Shown here: positions 46,456-57,861 of the stretch, piece by piece
How the letters are laid out: each line of letters begins with the position of its first letter
Numbering within the stretch: position 1 is the stretch's first letter
DNA from: Codonopsis lanceolata
Lineage: Eukaryota; Streptophyta; Magnoliopsida; Asterales; Campanulaceae
Assembly: GCA_013146195.2 (NCBI GenBank)
Contig: CM028380.1
Coordinates: 81,641,128-81,705,127, forward strand
DNA: 64,000 nucleotides
Direction of reading: 5' to 3'
Made by a program: the position numbers and the translations under genes
The notes under the pieces: generated by a model
Database searches by the model: none
What the model was told of the DNA's origin: nothing
The model's input: only the letters and a program-made list of their open reading frames with translations

Positions 46456-46810
46456 GGATGACTTTTGTCTTAATTAATGGCATTTTTGTCATTTGGCAAT
46501 CAATTTGTAGTTATATGAAATGTTCAAAAAATTGATGGTCCTAAATAAAAACATGTTTCTAAAATTGTACTAACTTGAAATTTGCCTTATTTTATAATGT
46601 TTATTGGGTTTAACGTGCTTAACGGGCCTGACTAAATAAATCATATTTTTTACTTATCGTGTTGTATCGTGTTTTTCGTGTTTTTATCGTGTCATGTTTA
46701 GGTTTTAATATTAGGCACAATAAGCTTATCGTGTTCGTGTTTATCATGCCGTGCTATTATCGTATCGACCCGATAACGGCCCAACACCACAAATTTGCCA
46801 CTCCTAGTCT

Positions 46811-48469
46811 TCTACCACTTGGTTATTAAGGATATTCTCACGATGATTTTCCTGCACAAAAGTTAACGAAATCCTCTAGATCCCAAATATACAAAAAAAA
46901 TAATAATAATAATAATAATAATAATAAGGGGCGCATTGTATAGCCCCCATTTGCTATAAGCTGACCACTTAAAATTTCCCAAAATTATAAGGTCCTTATT
47001 TTCCCTTTCAATTGCCCCACCCACTAATCATACCCTCCTCTCTTTCTTCTCCCACAATGCACCAATCGTTCCTTCTCCCTCCTCCTAACAGGTGGTTCTA
47101 GAAGTTCAAAAGGAGGAATCGAATTCGAACCGGGAACCGGCACGGTTCGGTTTTGAATCGTGAACCGTTTTTACGGTTCACCAGTTCCACAGTTCACCAA
47201 ATGTATTTATTTAAAAAAATTGATTTAAAAAAATATCTTTAAACATTTGTAAAAAAAACTATCTTTAAATATTTTTTGAATTTTTAAAAGTGACAAAAAA
47301 TCATTGTCTATATATATATATATATTAACAATCGTGATTTTTCCGCTTAAAACTCTAGTCGTGCATCGGAAGTTGAAACACTTTGTTTTGTTACTTTTTC
47401 TTTAGTTTTTATGCTAAACATTTAATATTTTTAGATAAGTTGACATGAATATATTTATACATTTCTATGAACTTTAAACGCACTCAAAATACTGGTATTT
47501 TCAGCACAATGCACACTATCATGTTGGACCTTTGTTTTTCATCACTTATTTATAAAGTTTGTGGATGTTCTTTACGGATGTTTAATCAATCTTCTACAAA
47601 GTTCAAAAAAAAAGTTTGTCACAAAATAAGCTTTAGATATATTGAACCCAGAATTTTTACTATAACTATTATGACTTTCATACCATTCGTCCTAAGAGAC
47701 ATCCACAAACAAAGATACTGGATTCTCAAAGCTAGAGTTGCAAGGAAATGATTAGTCACAACTGAAATAAACAACGAAGTTGTTGATATAGTTGAATTGT
47801 AAAGTTAAATATTTTTGGATAAATTCAAATCTAAAAATTTCAACTTTGTATTCTTTTCAAAATAACCTTAAGAAATGTATTTAAAATTTTAGAATATAAA
47901 AGATCTTAGACAATAAAATACAATATTTATCTTTAAACGATGTTTTTACTAAATACTTGAATTTATTTTATCAGATTTGATAAATTGAATTCTCAAATTA
48001 TTACATCTGTATTTTTTTCAAAAAAAAACTTTTAAAAGTTGTACAACAAAATAGAAAGTAAAACAAAATGATAGAAGCTCAATTCTCAACTCAGTGAAAA
48101 ATTAAAAAGATTTGAATAATCTGGGGAGAGAGATCGTTAGGATTTCTTACCAAAGGTTATGTGTATGAAATTTTGAAGTGTAGGAATAGACATCAAATGA
48201 AGGATTCTAGATGAAAGGTTCTAGATGAAGAGTTCTAAATGAAGGGTTGTATTTGTTAGACGGTGAATGTTGAATTTGGTTAGTGTTGAGGTGGTGTATT
48301 ACTTATATTAATAGCTTAAAAAGAACAACTTAAATAGCATGGGGCTTAAGGGCAGATATGAGATTTTAATAGGCTGGGTTTTATTACATAGTAGGCCTTT
48401 TAGTGATTTTCAATGGGGTGAGTTTTTTTATTTTTATTTTGGAAATGGTAATAAGAAAATAATAGGAGA
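46811..48469. other. Intergenic, possible hAT subterminal sequence
   Basis: It holds an AAT microsatellite (46897-46926) and a TA run (47312-47325). A patch of alternating GAACCG and CGGTTC words at 47137-47198 (GAACCGGGAACCGGCACGG, then GTGAACCGTTTTTACGGTTC) resembles hAT subterminal repeats, and could belong to the hAT copy at 50969-52440. No gene is supported; the 94-codon frame at 47467-47751 has no motif. Confidence 0.35.
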
Positions 48470-49450
48470 AATTACTAGATGATATCTTTTCTCAAACATT
48501 TTTTCTCTCCAGTCCAACGTTATTTTTTCAACAGCTAAACTCCATTTTCAAAATATTGTTCCTAAAATGCACAGATCGTCTCCTTCAACAGCTTCGCCCA
48601 ACACTTTGATTCAAAAATCATCATTGTTGTGCAATGAAACGGGGATCGACCTAGAGGAGGAGAAGGAGGAAGAAGAAAAAGCTTACGACGTATGAGAAGT
48701 AAGAAGAATATGCACATGACATTTAATCTGGTTCATTATGATTTTGAATCGTGGTGCATCAATTTTGCAACACGATGCAAAATTGGATTATGTACTCCCT
48801 CCATCCCGGATAAATGTTCATACTTTCTATTTTGAGATGTCCCAACTAATGTTCCTAAAGACTTTTGATATACAAGTTTTCTACCATTTTTCTTAATATA
48901 TCCCTTCATTAATACTATCATTATTGCAAATCCTAGAGAGAGATAGTGTGTAATGGATACATAATTAAAGAGAAAGATAGTGTGTAATGAGTATTATTAT
49001 CACAACATATTTTACAACTCATCATTTATTACATTTCTTAATCATTGTGTTTTGTCAATTATGAGCATTTATCCGGGATGAAGGGAGTAATTAAAATTGA
49101 TGTATCGTGGTGCATAAATTTGGTACAACGTGATACAAAATTGGAGTGAGTGATTTAAATTAATGCATTGCAGTGTAAAAATTCATGAAGAGCGGTGCAA
49201 AATAGGATTAAGTAACTAAACTGATGCATCATGGTGCAAAAATTGATGCAATTCAAATTGATGCATTGTGGTGCAAAAATTGATACAACGCGATGCATTT
49301 GAGTATGTAATTTGTAGCGCACCTTAGGCTCATTAAGGGTATCGTTGTCTTTTCGCCCTCAAAAATGATTTTTTTCCGGTATAAAAAAAAGACAATGGAT
49401 TGTAGCGATTGAAAACTTTGAGAAAGGGATTGGCACGAATTTACCCCAAA
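48470..49450. mobile_element. Dispersed repeat family member 1 (CACCGCGATTCA-type)
   Basis: It shares with 60690-61540 the succession: CAAAATATTGTTCC, a TCGTCTCCTTCAACAGC-like phrase, GCAACGAAACGGGGATCGA, AAAGCTTACGACG, then tandem words of the GAATCGTGGTGCATCAATT type, and finally a GTATCGTTGTCTTTT...AAAATGATTTTTT tail. The family is unknown to me. It has no coding capacity. A Stowaway MITE interrupts it at 48795-49087. Confidence 0.65.
48795..49087. mobile_element. Stowaway MITE (293 bp)
   Basis: It begins CTCCCTCCATCCCGGATAAA and ends TTTATCCGGGATGAAGGGAG, flanked by TA on both sides (48793-48794 and 49088-49089). The terminal repeats are near perfect for 20 bp. Confidence 0.9.
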
Positions 49451-49599
49451 ATAAATAATTTTAATGAGATGTATTAAAGTCTTTTGATTTATTTAGTCCA
49501 TATGAAAATAGTAGTATGTCCTGATATTTTTGGTGTTTGTTTTTTTAATTTAATAATCTTATATAAATTATGTTGCAAAAAATGTTGCTTCCTAGCAGT

Positions 49600-50434
49600 A
49601 TAATATTGGAGATTCTAATCAATCATATGTATCAGTAGACGGTACATATGGTGGTGAAAATGATGGTGTTGCGGCAATAGTAATTCCAAATGATTTTTTG
49701 GTTAATGTATCAAATAATTTAATCCAATCAATGGTTGAAAGTAGAAATCAGTCATTTTTTTGAGTTTTTTTTTGTGATGTGACATATTTTACAAGAAAGA
49801 GCTATACATGCCATGACGCATGATGTTGTTGACACTAAAAATGAGTACATGGTTTCTAACAATCATCGAGAAGGAAGAACTTATTTGTGTTCAAATTGTA
49901 TGTACATGATAGACAAAAACACAAGTTTGCTTGAAAACATTCATTCTATGGAGTTTTTGAATAGTATAACGTGTTCAGAATCGTTCGACCATGAATTAAA
50001 ACTTAAGATTGGTGTTCCGGTGATGTTGAGAAACATTGTCCATGTTGAATGGTTGTGCAATGGAACAATATTAATCATTACCAAGCTAGGGAATCACATT
50101 GTTAAAGCAAATTTTTTGAATGGAAGCTATGTTGGAGACAAAGTGTTTATACAAAAAATGTCATTGTATTCATCGGAGGTTGCCACTCAAATTCCAGAGA
50201 AGACAATTTACATTGGTAGTATCATATGCCATGATAATTAACAAAAGTCAAAATCAACTATTTTCGCATGTAGGACTCTTCTTGAACAAACCAATATTCA
50301 GGCATGGCCAGTTGTATCACAGTTTTTATGGTAACAACCGTTCTGAGTTGAAGATATTAATATCCGATAAAAATGAAAAACCAACAAATAATACAACAAA
50401 TATTGTGTATAAGGAATTTTTCCAAATTCTATAA
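49600..50434 (+). pseudogene. Helitron helicase (PIF1-like) C-terminal remnant
   Basis: Plus-strand translation gives the end of a plant Helitron Rep/helicase: IGD...VAAIVIPNDFLV near 49608-49705, THDVVDTKNEYMV (49816-49854), SMEFLNSITCSESFDHELKL (about 49945-50010), GVPVMLRNI and NGTILIITKLGNHIV, then (after a frameshift near 50240) INKSQNQLFSHVGLFL and a DKNE...TTNIVYKEFFQIL tail. The stop at 49763 and the shift at about 50240 disable it. The Rep (HUH endonuclease) domain and helicase Walker motifs upstream are absent. Confidence 0.85.
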
Positions 50435-50556
50435 TATTACCAATAAAATGATGTATTTCTATTTAAGTAGTTACCTCAAACATTACTTCTCTTCATTTAT
50501 TCTTTTGATTTACTTTTTCGTTTTGCTTGAATATTATTTAATTTTAAAAAAATTGT

Positions 50557-50588
50557 TTGTGCATTTAACGCACAAGTGTAAAACTAGT
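50557..50588 (+). other. Helitron 3' terminus (hairpin plus CTAG)
   Basis: A 6-bp stem TTGTGC/GCACAA with a 7-nt loop (50557-50575) is followed nine bases later by CTAG (50584-50587) and T. A subterminal hairpin about 10 bp before CTRR at an A/T junction is the classic Helitron 3' end, and it lies 150 bp downstream of the helicase remnant in the correct orientation. Confidence 0.75.
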
Positions 50589-50868
50589 TTTAACTTTATG
50601 TAAACATTTTATACTTTATAAAATAGCAACAATATTTGGTACCGTGATCAATTTTATTAATATAATAAAAAATTACAATGTGGGGAAAACCAATGAATTA
50701 AAGCCAAAGGAATCTTACATCTAAGTTACAATTTTTTTCAATAAATAAAAAAATCTAATCTATAAATTATAACTTACAATCTATAAATTAAAAATTATAA
50801 TCTAAAAATTACAATTAACTTACCGAAACGTATAGATTTTTGAGCCATTTTGTCGTTATCACTTTCGC
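50589..50868. other. AT-rich spacer between Helitron and hAT copy 2
   Basis: It contains short direct repeats of AATCTATAAATTA type at about 50756-50815. No gene is seen. Confidence 0.4.
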
Positions 50869-52440
50869 TTATTGCTCGTTCGTTGTATCTTCATCAAAGC
50901 CCTCCTCCTCCTCCTCCTCGAAAGTAACCACCTTGTCTTGTGTTCGAGCCGTTGCTTTAACGCAGTCGCCCACCAAAAGTTGAAATTCTAAATTTCTTTG
51001 GCTCAACTGAGATATTCTTTCATCCAAAACGTAGCCAGACACGCTAAATGTATGTTCAACGGTGACGGTTGAAGCATGAGTAGCTAGGATCTCCTTTGCA
51101 ATTAATGATAGAGTTGGATAATTTTTGGACATTCTCGCCCACCACTTTAAAATATCAAAATTTTCTATAGGACCGAAGTTAGTTGATAAATATAAATCAA
51201 GTTCTAATGTATTTTAATCGCCTCGTGCTCGTTTTTGAGTTCTTGTATTAATAAAATTATCTGTCCAAGAAAAATGGTCATCACTAAGTTGACTACTACT
51301 ACTAATACCTACATTTTCATTACTAATATTAGTACCATAAATTATGTTATATTCTTTAAAAAGTGCATATAAAATATTTTTAACTTTATTCAAAACATTT
51401 GTTGGATTTGGAATAAGGTCAGTTGAAACTAAGTCAACGTCATCGGGGAATAAATTATCATAATAATAATTTAGCAGTGCTTCTAAATCATTTTATCCTA
51501 TTCTAGGATCTAATATTTTAGCTACTAAAAACAATGGTGGAATGGTCAAAAAATATTTTAGTCATTTTATTCTCATATTAGCAATACATTCACCTAAAAT
51601 TGGACAATCTTTAAAATGTTTAAATATATAACTAATTTTAGCACATTGTTTTAAAACTAATATGAAAGTAGGATAATAAGAACCGAAAAATTGTTCGGTA
51701 GCGTCATTAAAAGCTTTCAAAATCATCTTTAAATTTTCACAAACATCCCATTGACGAAGAAATATTGGAAGAGTGTAATCTATCGATTGAAAAAATGCAC
51801 GTAATTGTTCCCGACGTTGACAAGATTCATATAATATTTTATAGGTGGAATTTCATCGGTTTGGAACATCTAAATGAAATGATTTAGGTTCCATATTTTG
51901 TTGTCTACAAAATTTAGCCCATTTTTTAAATATTATGTTGTCTCATCAAAACTGTTGTTATGTTCCGAATTGGTTTAACTTCATCACGTAAAGTGAAATG
52001 AATTTGGGTAAACTAGCAGCATTACACGACCATATGCATATGTCATATATTGGCCCACCTTTGTGATAAATTAAATCTATCGATGCACGACAGTGATAAA
52101 TTATATTTAGTTTCTTATGTTCTTATGTTCTTACACTTCAGATATATCTTCGGTTGAATTATTAGATGGAAACGAAAATATAATTCAACTTAGTGACACT
52201 AAGTTTGTAAATCATGGACCTATAGCATACCACTCTTTTTCTTCGTGAACGAACCCAAGACATAGTGATTGATACATTAAACAAAAGAGTATTAGAGTAG
52301 ATACAAGTGAATCCTAACTCCTAAATTCCCCCACATAATTAGATCTTCACAAACTGTGTTTGCCTGCTTTCATATAAACTGTTGCCAATATATTCATAGA
52401 TCACTAGTAGAATAAAACAGTTTAGTTAATTTAGATAAAT
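50869..52440 (-). pseudogene. hAT transposase remnant, copy 2 (inverted copy of 223-1697)
   Basis: The minus strand encodes the same decayed hAT transposase as copy 1, with the same stops after DPRIG and before the NTLELDLYLS phrase. The dimerisation domain is intact in reading from 51132 down: KNYPTLSLIAKEILATHAST, VEHTFSVSGYVLDERIS, then an acidic tail FEEEEEEGFDEDTTNEQ that copy 1 has lost. The block 50969-52440 matches 223-1697 and stops exactly at the assembly gap. Confidence 0.85.
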
Positions 52441-52540
52441 NNNNNNNNNNNNNNNNNNNNNNNNNNNNNNNNNNNNNNNNNNNNNNNNNNNNNNNNNNNN
52501 NNNNNNNNNNNNNNNNNNNNNNNNNNNNNNNNNNNNNNNN
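52441..52540. other. Assembly gap (100 N)
   Basis: Exactly 100 undetermined bases separating hAT copy 2 from the Tat retrotransposon. It removes the 3' part of integrase and the 3' LTR. Confidence 0.99.
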
Positions 52541-55480
52541 ACAATCTATTACATTCTTTGTAAATTTCTCGTCAGAATTTGTCAGATCTGATACGGCTCT
52601 AAACTAAAGCGACACGGATGTGGTCATACCGAAGTTGATGATGTTGTTTTCATGATGGCCAATGGTTTTGCCTCAATCCATTTGGTGAAGTGAGTCATTG
52701 CCACCACGCATATTTGAATTGAGATCGCGCTAGAGGAAAAGGTCCAATTATGTCAATTCCCCACATGTTGAATGGCCACACGATCGTCGCTTCTGGATGG
52801 CGGCCTAGGTATATCCAAACCTCGACATTTGTCACATTTCCGTATATAAGGCTGCATCTTCCTTAACGTGATCCAATAGTAACCCAAATAAAATTTTTTG
52901 TGCCAAGGTCCGCGCCCTCGATGCACCGCCACATTCTCCTTGATGGACCCCTCGTGAGAAGCTCTTGGGTCATTTCCGGTCGAACACAACGAAGCATCGG
53001 CCTTACCCTTGACTTGTACAAGATTCTCCGACCACCGAGTATGACATACCCGTTCCCGACAACTTTGGCTTGCTTGTCTTCGGTAATATACCCTTTCGAT
53101 GAAATCTTTATACTGCCGATCCAAAGATCTGCTGGCTCGATATCCATTATTCGGCCCTTTTCAATCGAAGGTGTTTCGATGATCAATCATCACCGCTGCC
53201 TTAACACGGATATTTCGCCTCTGCTATCTCGGGAAAGGTAGTCGGCTTCATGTTATCCGCTCGATCAATCTCGATCATCTCCGTAACTTGAAGCTTTTCA
53301 AAATTTCTTTGACTAACTCGCAATACTTGACCAATGTAGGATTATGGATCGCATACTCCCCCCCCTGTACTTGGTTCACTAATTAATTGTGAATCCGAGT
53401 ACACCAACCAATCAATATCCATGTCCAGCCTAATCCCAAGCAATCATGGCCTCGCACTCGACTTGATTGTTGGAGGTGAAATTTGAATCAAGAGCCATCT
53501 CGAACTCGTCGGCTTGATCAGTGTGACCAAGAAGACGCCTCATCTGCCGCCTGCTTTACTCGGCAGCGCCATCCACAAATAATTCCCAACGGTGGGCCTG
53601 GTTTGATCTTGATCGCTTTTTTCTTGTTCTACGCGAGTTGTGATCGGGACGACTTCTTTCCTCATGGTTGGAAAAGCTCGTTTTACTTAAAAAGTCGGTC
53701 AATGCACGTGCCTTGATTGCCTTTCGTGGTTGATAGTCGATGTGAAATTTCGTGAGCTCGATGGACCAACCAAGCATTCTTCCTGAAAAATCGGGCTTGT
53801 GCAAAATTTTTCGTAATGGTGAGTGTGTACACAATTATCATGCAGAAGTAGGCTCGTAATTTCGGCAGCAGTTAATAACAAAGAGAGGCCAACTTTTCTA
53901 TATTAAAATATCCGCCTCTACAAGGTGTGAGAGCTTTTGACACGAATACAATGTGTTTGGACATTTGACTCCTTCCTAACTAAACTACTACAAATGGGTC
54001 AGTGGTCGCCAAGTACAAATATAGGTTTTCTCCCATTTTCTAAGCCGCTCATTAAGCGGTGGTTCACCGAGATACTTTTAAGTTGCTTGAACGCTCTCGC
54101 ACATTCTTCATTCCATTCAAAATTCTTGTTTCCTGAAGACTGAAGAAGGGTAAACATCGTCACGGAGCGAGAAATGAAACGACCAAGGCGATACGGTTCC
54201 GCAAGCGCTGGACGCCTAATACATCTGGCGCTTCATGTCGAGTAGAGCTTGAATCTTCTCCTGTTGGCTATCCCCTTACTTGGTTGACCATGAACCCCAA
54301 GAATTTCCTCAAAGCCCGAAACGCACTTGCCCTGGCTTCATGTTGTTCTTTCAGTTGGTAAAAGTTTCCTCCAAGTCTTTGCCTTGGGTCTCTCCCTTTG
54401 TCTTGATGACCATGTCATCAATGTATGCTTCCATGTTTCGGCCAATTTGTTTGGCAAAACTTTGTTTAATTATATACGTAAAAGGCCCGGCTTTTTTCAA
54501 CCCGGCATCATTTTATAACGTAGAGACCGCCACCGCCGAATGCTTGGTCAAAGCCTTGTCTCGCCGCCATTTTCACTTGGTGGTATCCGAATATGCATCC
54601 AAGAAGTCGAGCATTTCGAATCCAAAGAATGGCATCAACCACCTATCAATGGGAGGAAAGAGGTAATCGTTTTTGGGGCAAGCCTTATTAAGATCTCGTG
54701 AAGTCCATGCATTCTCCATTTATCATTGCTCTTTTTAACCATCACCACATTGGCAAGCCAGATCGGGTAATGAATTTCTTCAATGATGTCTGCCAAGAGC
54801 TTCTCTACTTCCTTCTTTATAGCCTCATTTTTTCCGTGGAGAATTGGCGAGGTCGCTGTTGAATTGGTCGATATGCCGGGTCCACACTTAGCCGATGAAG
54901 AGCTACCTCTTCACTTACCCCTCATATCTTCCACCGTCTGCAAACACATCAAGGCTTGACTTTAATTGTTCGACAACCTTGTCCGCTCCTGGGAAAGTTG
55001 CCCCAATTTTGATTTTACTGGAAAAGACGGATTGATGATGATTTCTCGAGCTCATCTTCAAATTTAATTGCCTCACGGACCTCAGAATGTGTCCATTTCA
55101 ATTTTTTCGTCGCTTTGCCCTCTTTTACGAGCGGGCTTTGATGTTTCTGGCTGCCTCGTCTCTTTGTCTTTGGTGATCGACCTCCATTTTTCTGTCACAG
55201 CACTCTCCTTCTAAATTATCGCTATATTGTCCGAGCTTTGCCGGAACAACATTTCTTCATTGGGGATGGAGAACGGATTTGCCTTTTCTTCTCGCTTCTG
55301 GACAAATTCCCACATTGCTCTGGTTGACTATAAGGATGCCAATGCCGTTGTCAGTGTAAAACTTTGCTCGGCGAGGAAGAGGCTACCATGCAGGCGAGCC
55401 ATGGAGGGATGCCCATGATGGCATTATATGGAGATTTCGGATCGATCACGAGGAAAGTTATGACTTCTAGCCTCGTATGT
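52541..55480 (-). pseudogene. Tat pol remnant (PR-RT-RH-aRH-INT)
   Basis: The minus strand shows, in order: protease tail SPYNAIMGIPPWLACM about 55440-55385; RT with catalytic YIDD in MEAYIDDMVIKT about 54440-54400; RNase H ending LGWSIELTKFHIDYQPRKAI (about 53770-53720); a spacer; then a second RNase H, starting WELFVDGAAE (53586-53556) and continuing LDSNFTSNNQVECEAMIAW and WLVYSDSQLI (about 53500-53370). The integrase zinc-binding domain follows (GYYWITLRKMQPYIRKCDKC, about 52890-52830) and the first core motif MWGIDIIGPFP (about 52770-52735). Stops and frameshifts are frequent. Confidence 0.85.
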
Positions 55481-55659
55481 TCCCATCGCCTATGTAAACT
55501 TCAGGTCAAGCGTGCCGCGACCCGGCTTTATGATTTGTAAAACCTTCGAGTTCCCAGTAAGGTTTTAATCGGGCATCGGTGAGACCAATCTCCTTAAAAC
55601 AAGCTGTAGTAAAGCACGTCGGCATGCTCCCGATCTCTGAGCACCTCGGTGCACCTACC

Positions 55660-57804
55660 GAGTTGTTAATCAAGCAAATATAACCAAGGCAGGCCGTTTC
55701 GGACCAGTGAGGTTGTGCTTGCCCATTGCGCTTGAGTGAAGTGGATGAGTACGCTTGCCAAATCGAGTTATCGGTGGCATATTCATCACTTTGACAAAGT
55801 GAATAAATATGCTTTCCCAATTGAGTCGGTTGGGTTCTTCCTCAAGAATAACATTCACCACCCCATTTATCCGGGGGCATTGCTCTTTCCGCCGTTTCCC
55901 GGCGGGAGGATCACGGCGATTGCCACCATTGTTGTTCCACTTGCTTGAACCTATCAAGGCGTCCTTGATTAATCAAGCGTTGGATTTCTTTTTGAGGATG
56001 AAACATTCCTCCGTGACATGCCCCACGCCGTTGTGGTAGGCACAAAATTTTGTGCTATCCACGTGCAAAGATCCGATTCATGGGATAGTGAGCGGGGAGG
56101 ATTCATTCGTATTTGCATCATTATTTCCTCTCTTGAAGTGTTTAAGGGAGTGAAATGTGCCCACGAATCGTTGAGTGGAATCGAAGTCTGTTGTCTCAGA
56201 AAATTATTGTTATTTCCCGAGCTAGGAATTGCGGTTGGTGTCGAACTATTTTTTAACCTTTTTCTTCCTTTTCTTTTCCTTCGATGCGCCTCCGTCGAAA
56301 TGAGCAGTTGTGCTCGAGCAAGCATCTCACCAGTGGCCGGTGGATGCATCACCAATTCTGCGCCAGCCCCACTCACTCCGCATATTGTTCAAAACAAAGC
56401 GTAACCTCTCTTTCGGTCATGCCCAGTGACTTGTTCGAGCACCTTAGTGAATCTTTCCACATAGCTATGGGAGGATTCATCAATTCCTTGAACCACTGCG
56501 AGAGGTCGAATCGACTTTTGGGGAGAGCTCCGCCGAGCCAAATCGCTAGGAACTTCTCCTTCAAGTCTTTCCAGTTGTAATAGACCACTTTTGGGAAAGC
56601 AGCCCTAACCAACTCGGGCTTTACCTGTATGGCCCTGCAAATGCCTTCATTTTCAAGGCTTCATTACTAGTCACCAAGCCGACTGAGCTTCAAATGATCG
56701 CAGCCAATCTCTGCTCGCCTAAGGTTTTCAGTATTTATCAAAATTAGGAAAAATGACTCCTGTCTTTGGAGGTGTGTTTTCGATCCGTCTGAATGGACTA
56801 CCATCGTAGATCGAGCGACCCATCGAGCGGCGACCAACTTCCCACCCATCCATTCTAGCTCAATTGATTGCCAAACCTCGGCCATTGTCGAGGTTGGCTG
56901 GTAATGAGTACGTTGGAATTGCTACTGGAGCTATAGTGGCCGAAGGTGCCTCAATTTGCTATGCTCGGAGGCTGGCAGGGGGATCCTTGGAGGTCTTGTT
57001 GTCTCGTAGCGTCGCCTATCGTGTTCGCGGCGTGGTGAAGTTCGTCGAAGCGATGAGAATAGCGAGATCAAGAATGATATGAACGCTCATGTTCATCATT
57101 TCGACTTCGCCTGCTGGCTGGCTGTGACTCATCGACTATACTGTACTCCCTGGCACGACGTTTATCCCGGCTTCGTCTCTCCTCATGGATTTCCATGGCA
57201 TTGGCATCTGGTTGTGGGCCACCGCCGCTTTGCGATTCGGTGGAGCACGTCGATGGCGAAAGGGGGCTTGTGCGGGGCATGGCCATGCCAAGCACCACTT
57301 TCAACCACGTGTGGAGCACTAAGCCGGGGGCCTGTCGGTATCGCTTTTCTCATGGAGGCGGTGGTTGACCTAGGCTAGTCGTTGATTGAGAATAAACATC
57401 TTGCTCGAATCGAGCTTGATTGCGAAAAGCTTGTGCGAGCTTGTTCATTCAATGGGATAGGTTCTGCCACTGAATTAAGTCGAGCAGCTTCCCTACGTTG
57501 GTTCAACTGATCCCGTAACTCCACTGAATTGGCCCTTTCTTTGTTGCCGATTCCTCAAATCATCTTTGAGGTGGATCAGATTCTTTGCCGGGACGAAACC
57601 AACTTCGCCATTTGGTGCATGTTGTGCCGCCACTGAGATCCGGGTCATTACCCCACTTAGTGGCGGTAGGCCATTTCGTGGAAACTGGTCAGGCTGGGGG
57701 ATTCCCTCGGGTCTATTACTAATTGGGGGCCAATCTCCTTGAACAGACACATCACCGCCGACATTTCCTCTTGCTCCAACCTGTCCCTTTCCGTTCTTAG
57801 CCAT
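55660..57804 (-). pseudogene. Tat gag remnant
   Basis: The likely start is the ATG at 57804 (MAKNGKGQVGARGN). The capsid-like region includes YYNWKDLKEKFLAIWLGG (about 56585-56530) and a frameshifted continuation through 56376. Towards the end are FTPLNTSREEIMMQI (about 56155-56110) and a zinc-knuckle-like CAYHNGVGHVTEECF, followed by LKKEIQRLINQGRLDRF, about 56045-55945. The order and motifs are those of Tat-type gag. Frameshifts break it into several frames. Confidence 0.8.
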
Positions 57805-57861
57805 GCTAACTAGACTTGATGAAAAATGAACTAAAATTTTTCGTTTCCCAGAACCAAGCGA

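Larger units (their letters stand above)
35069..46810 (+). mobile_element. Mutator-like composite element with MuDR transposase and ULP1-type gene
   Basis: The left end (35069-35190) and the right end (about 46620-46810) are diverged inverted repeats. Both start AGACTAGG reading inward, then carry GGGCC, TATCGGGT, and CACGATAAGACATGATAA-like words. Inside are, in order, a MuDR-like transposase remnant, a palindromic tandem array, a ULP1-type gene remnant, and a second array of the same family. Mutator-like elements carrying ULP1-like proteases are known in plants (the Kaonashi/KI group in Arabidopsis and relatives elsewhere), and this fits that group. No 9-bp target duplication could be matched, so the exact ends are uncertain and the element is probably old. 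Confidence 0.68.

Noticed and set aside
47467..47751. 94-codon plus-strand frame
   Set aside because: No recognisable domain, AT-rich intergenic setting, no promoter or splice evidence.
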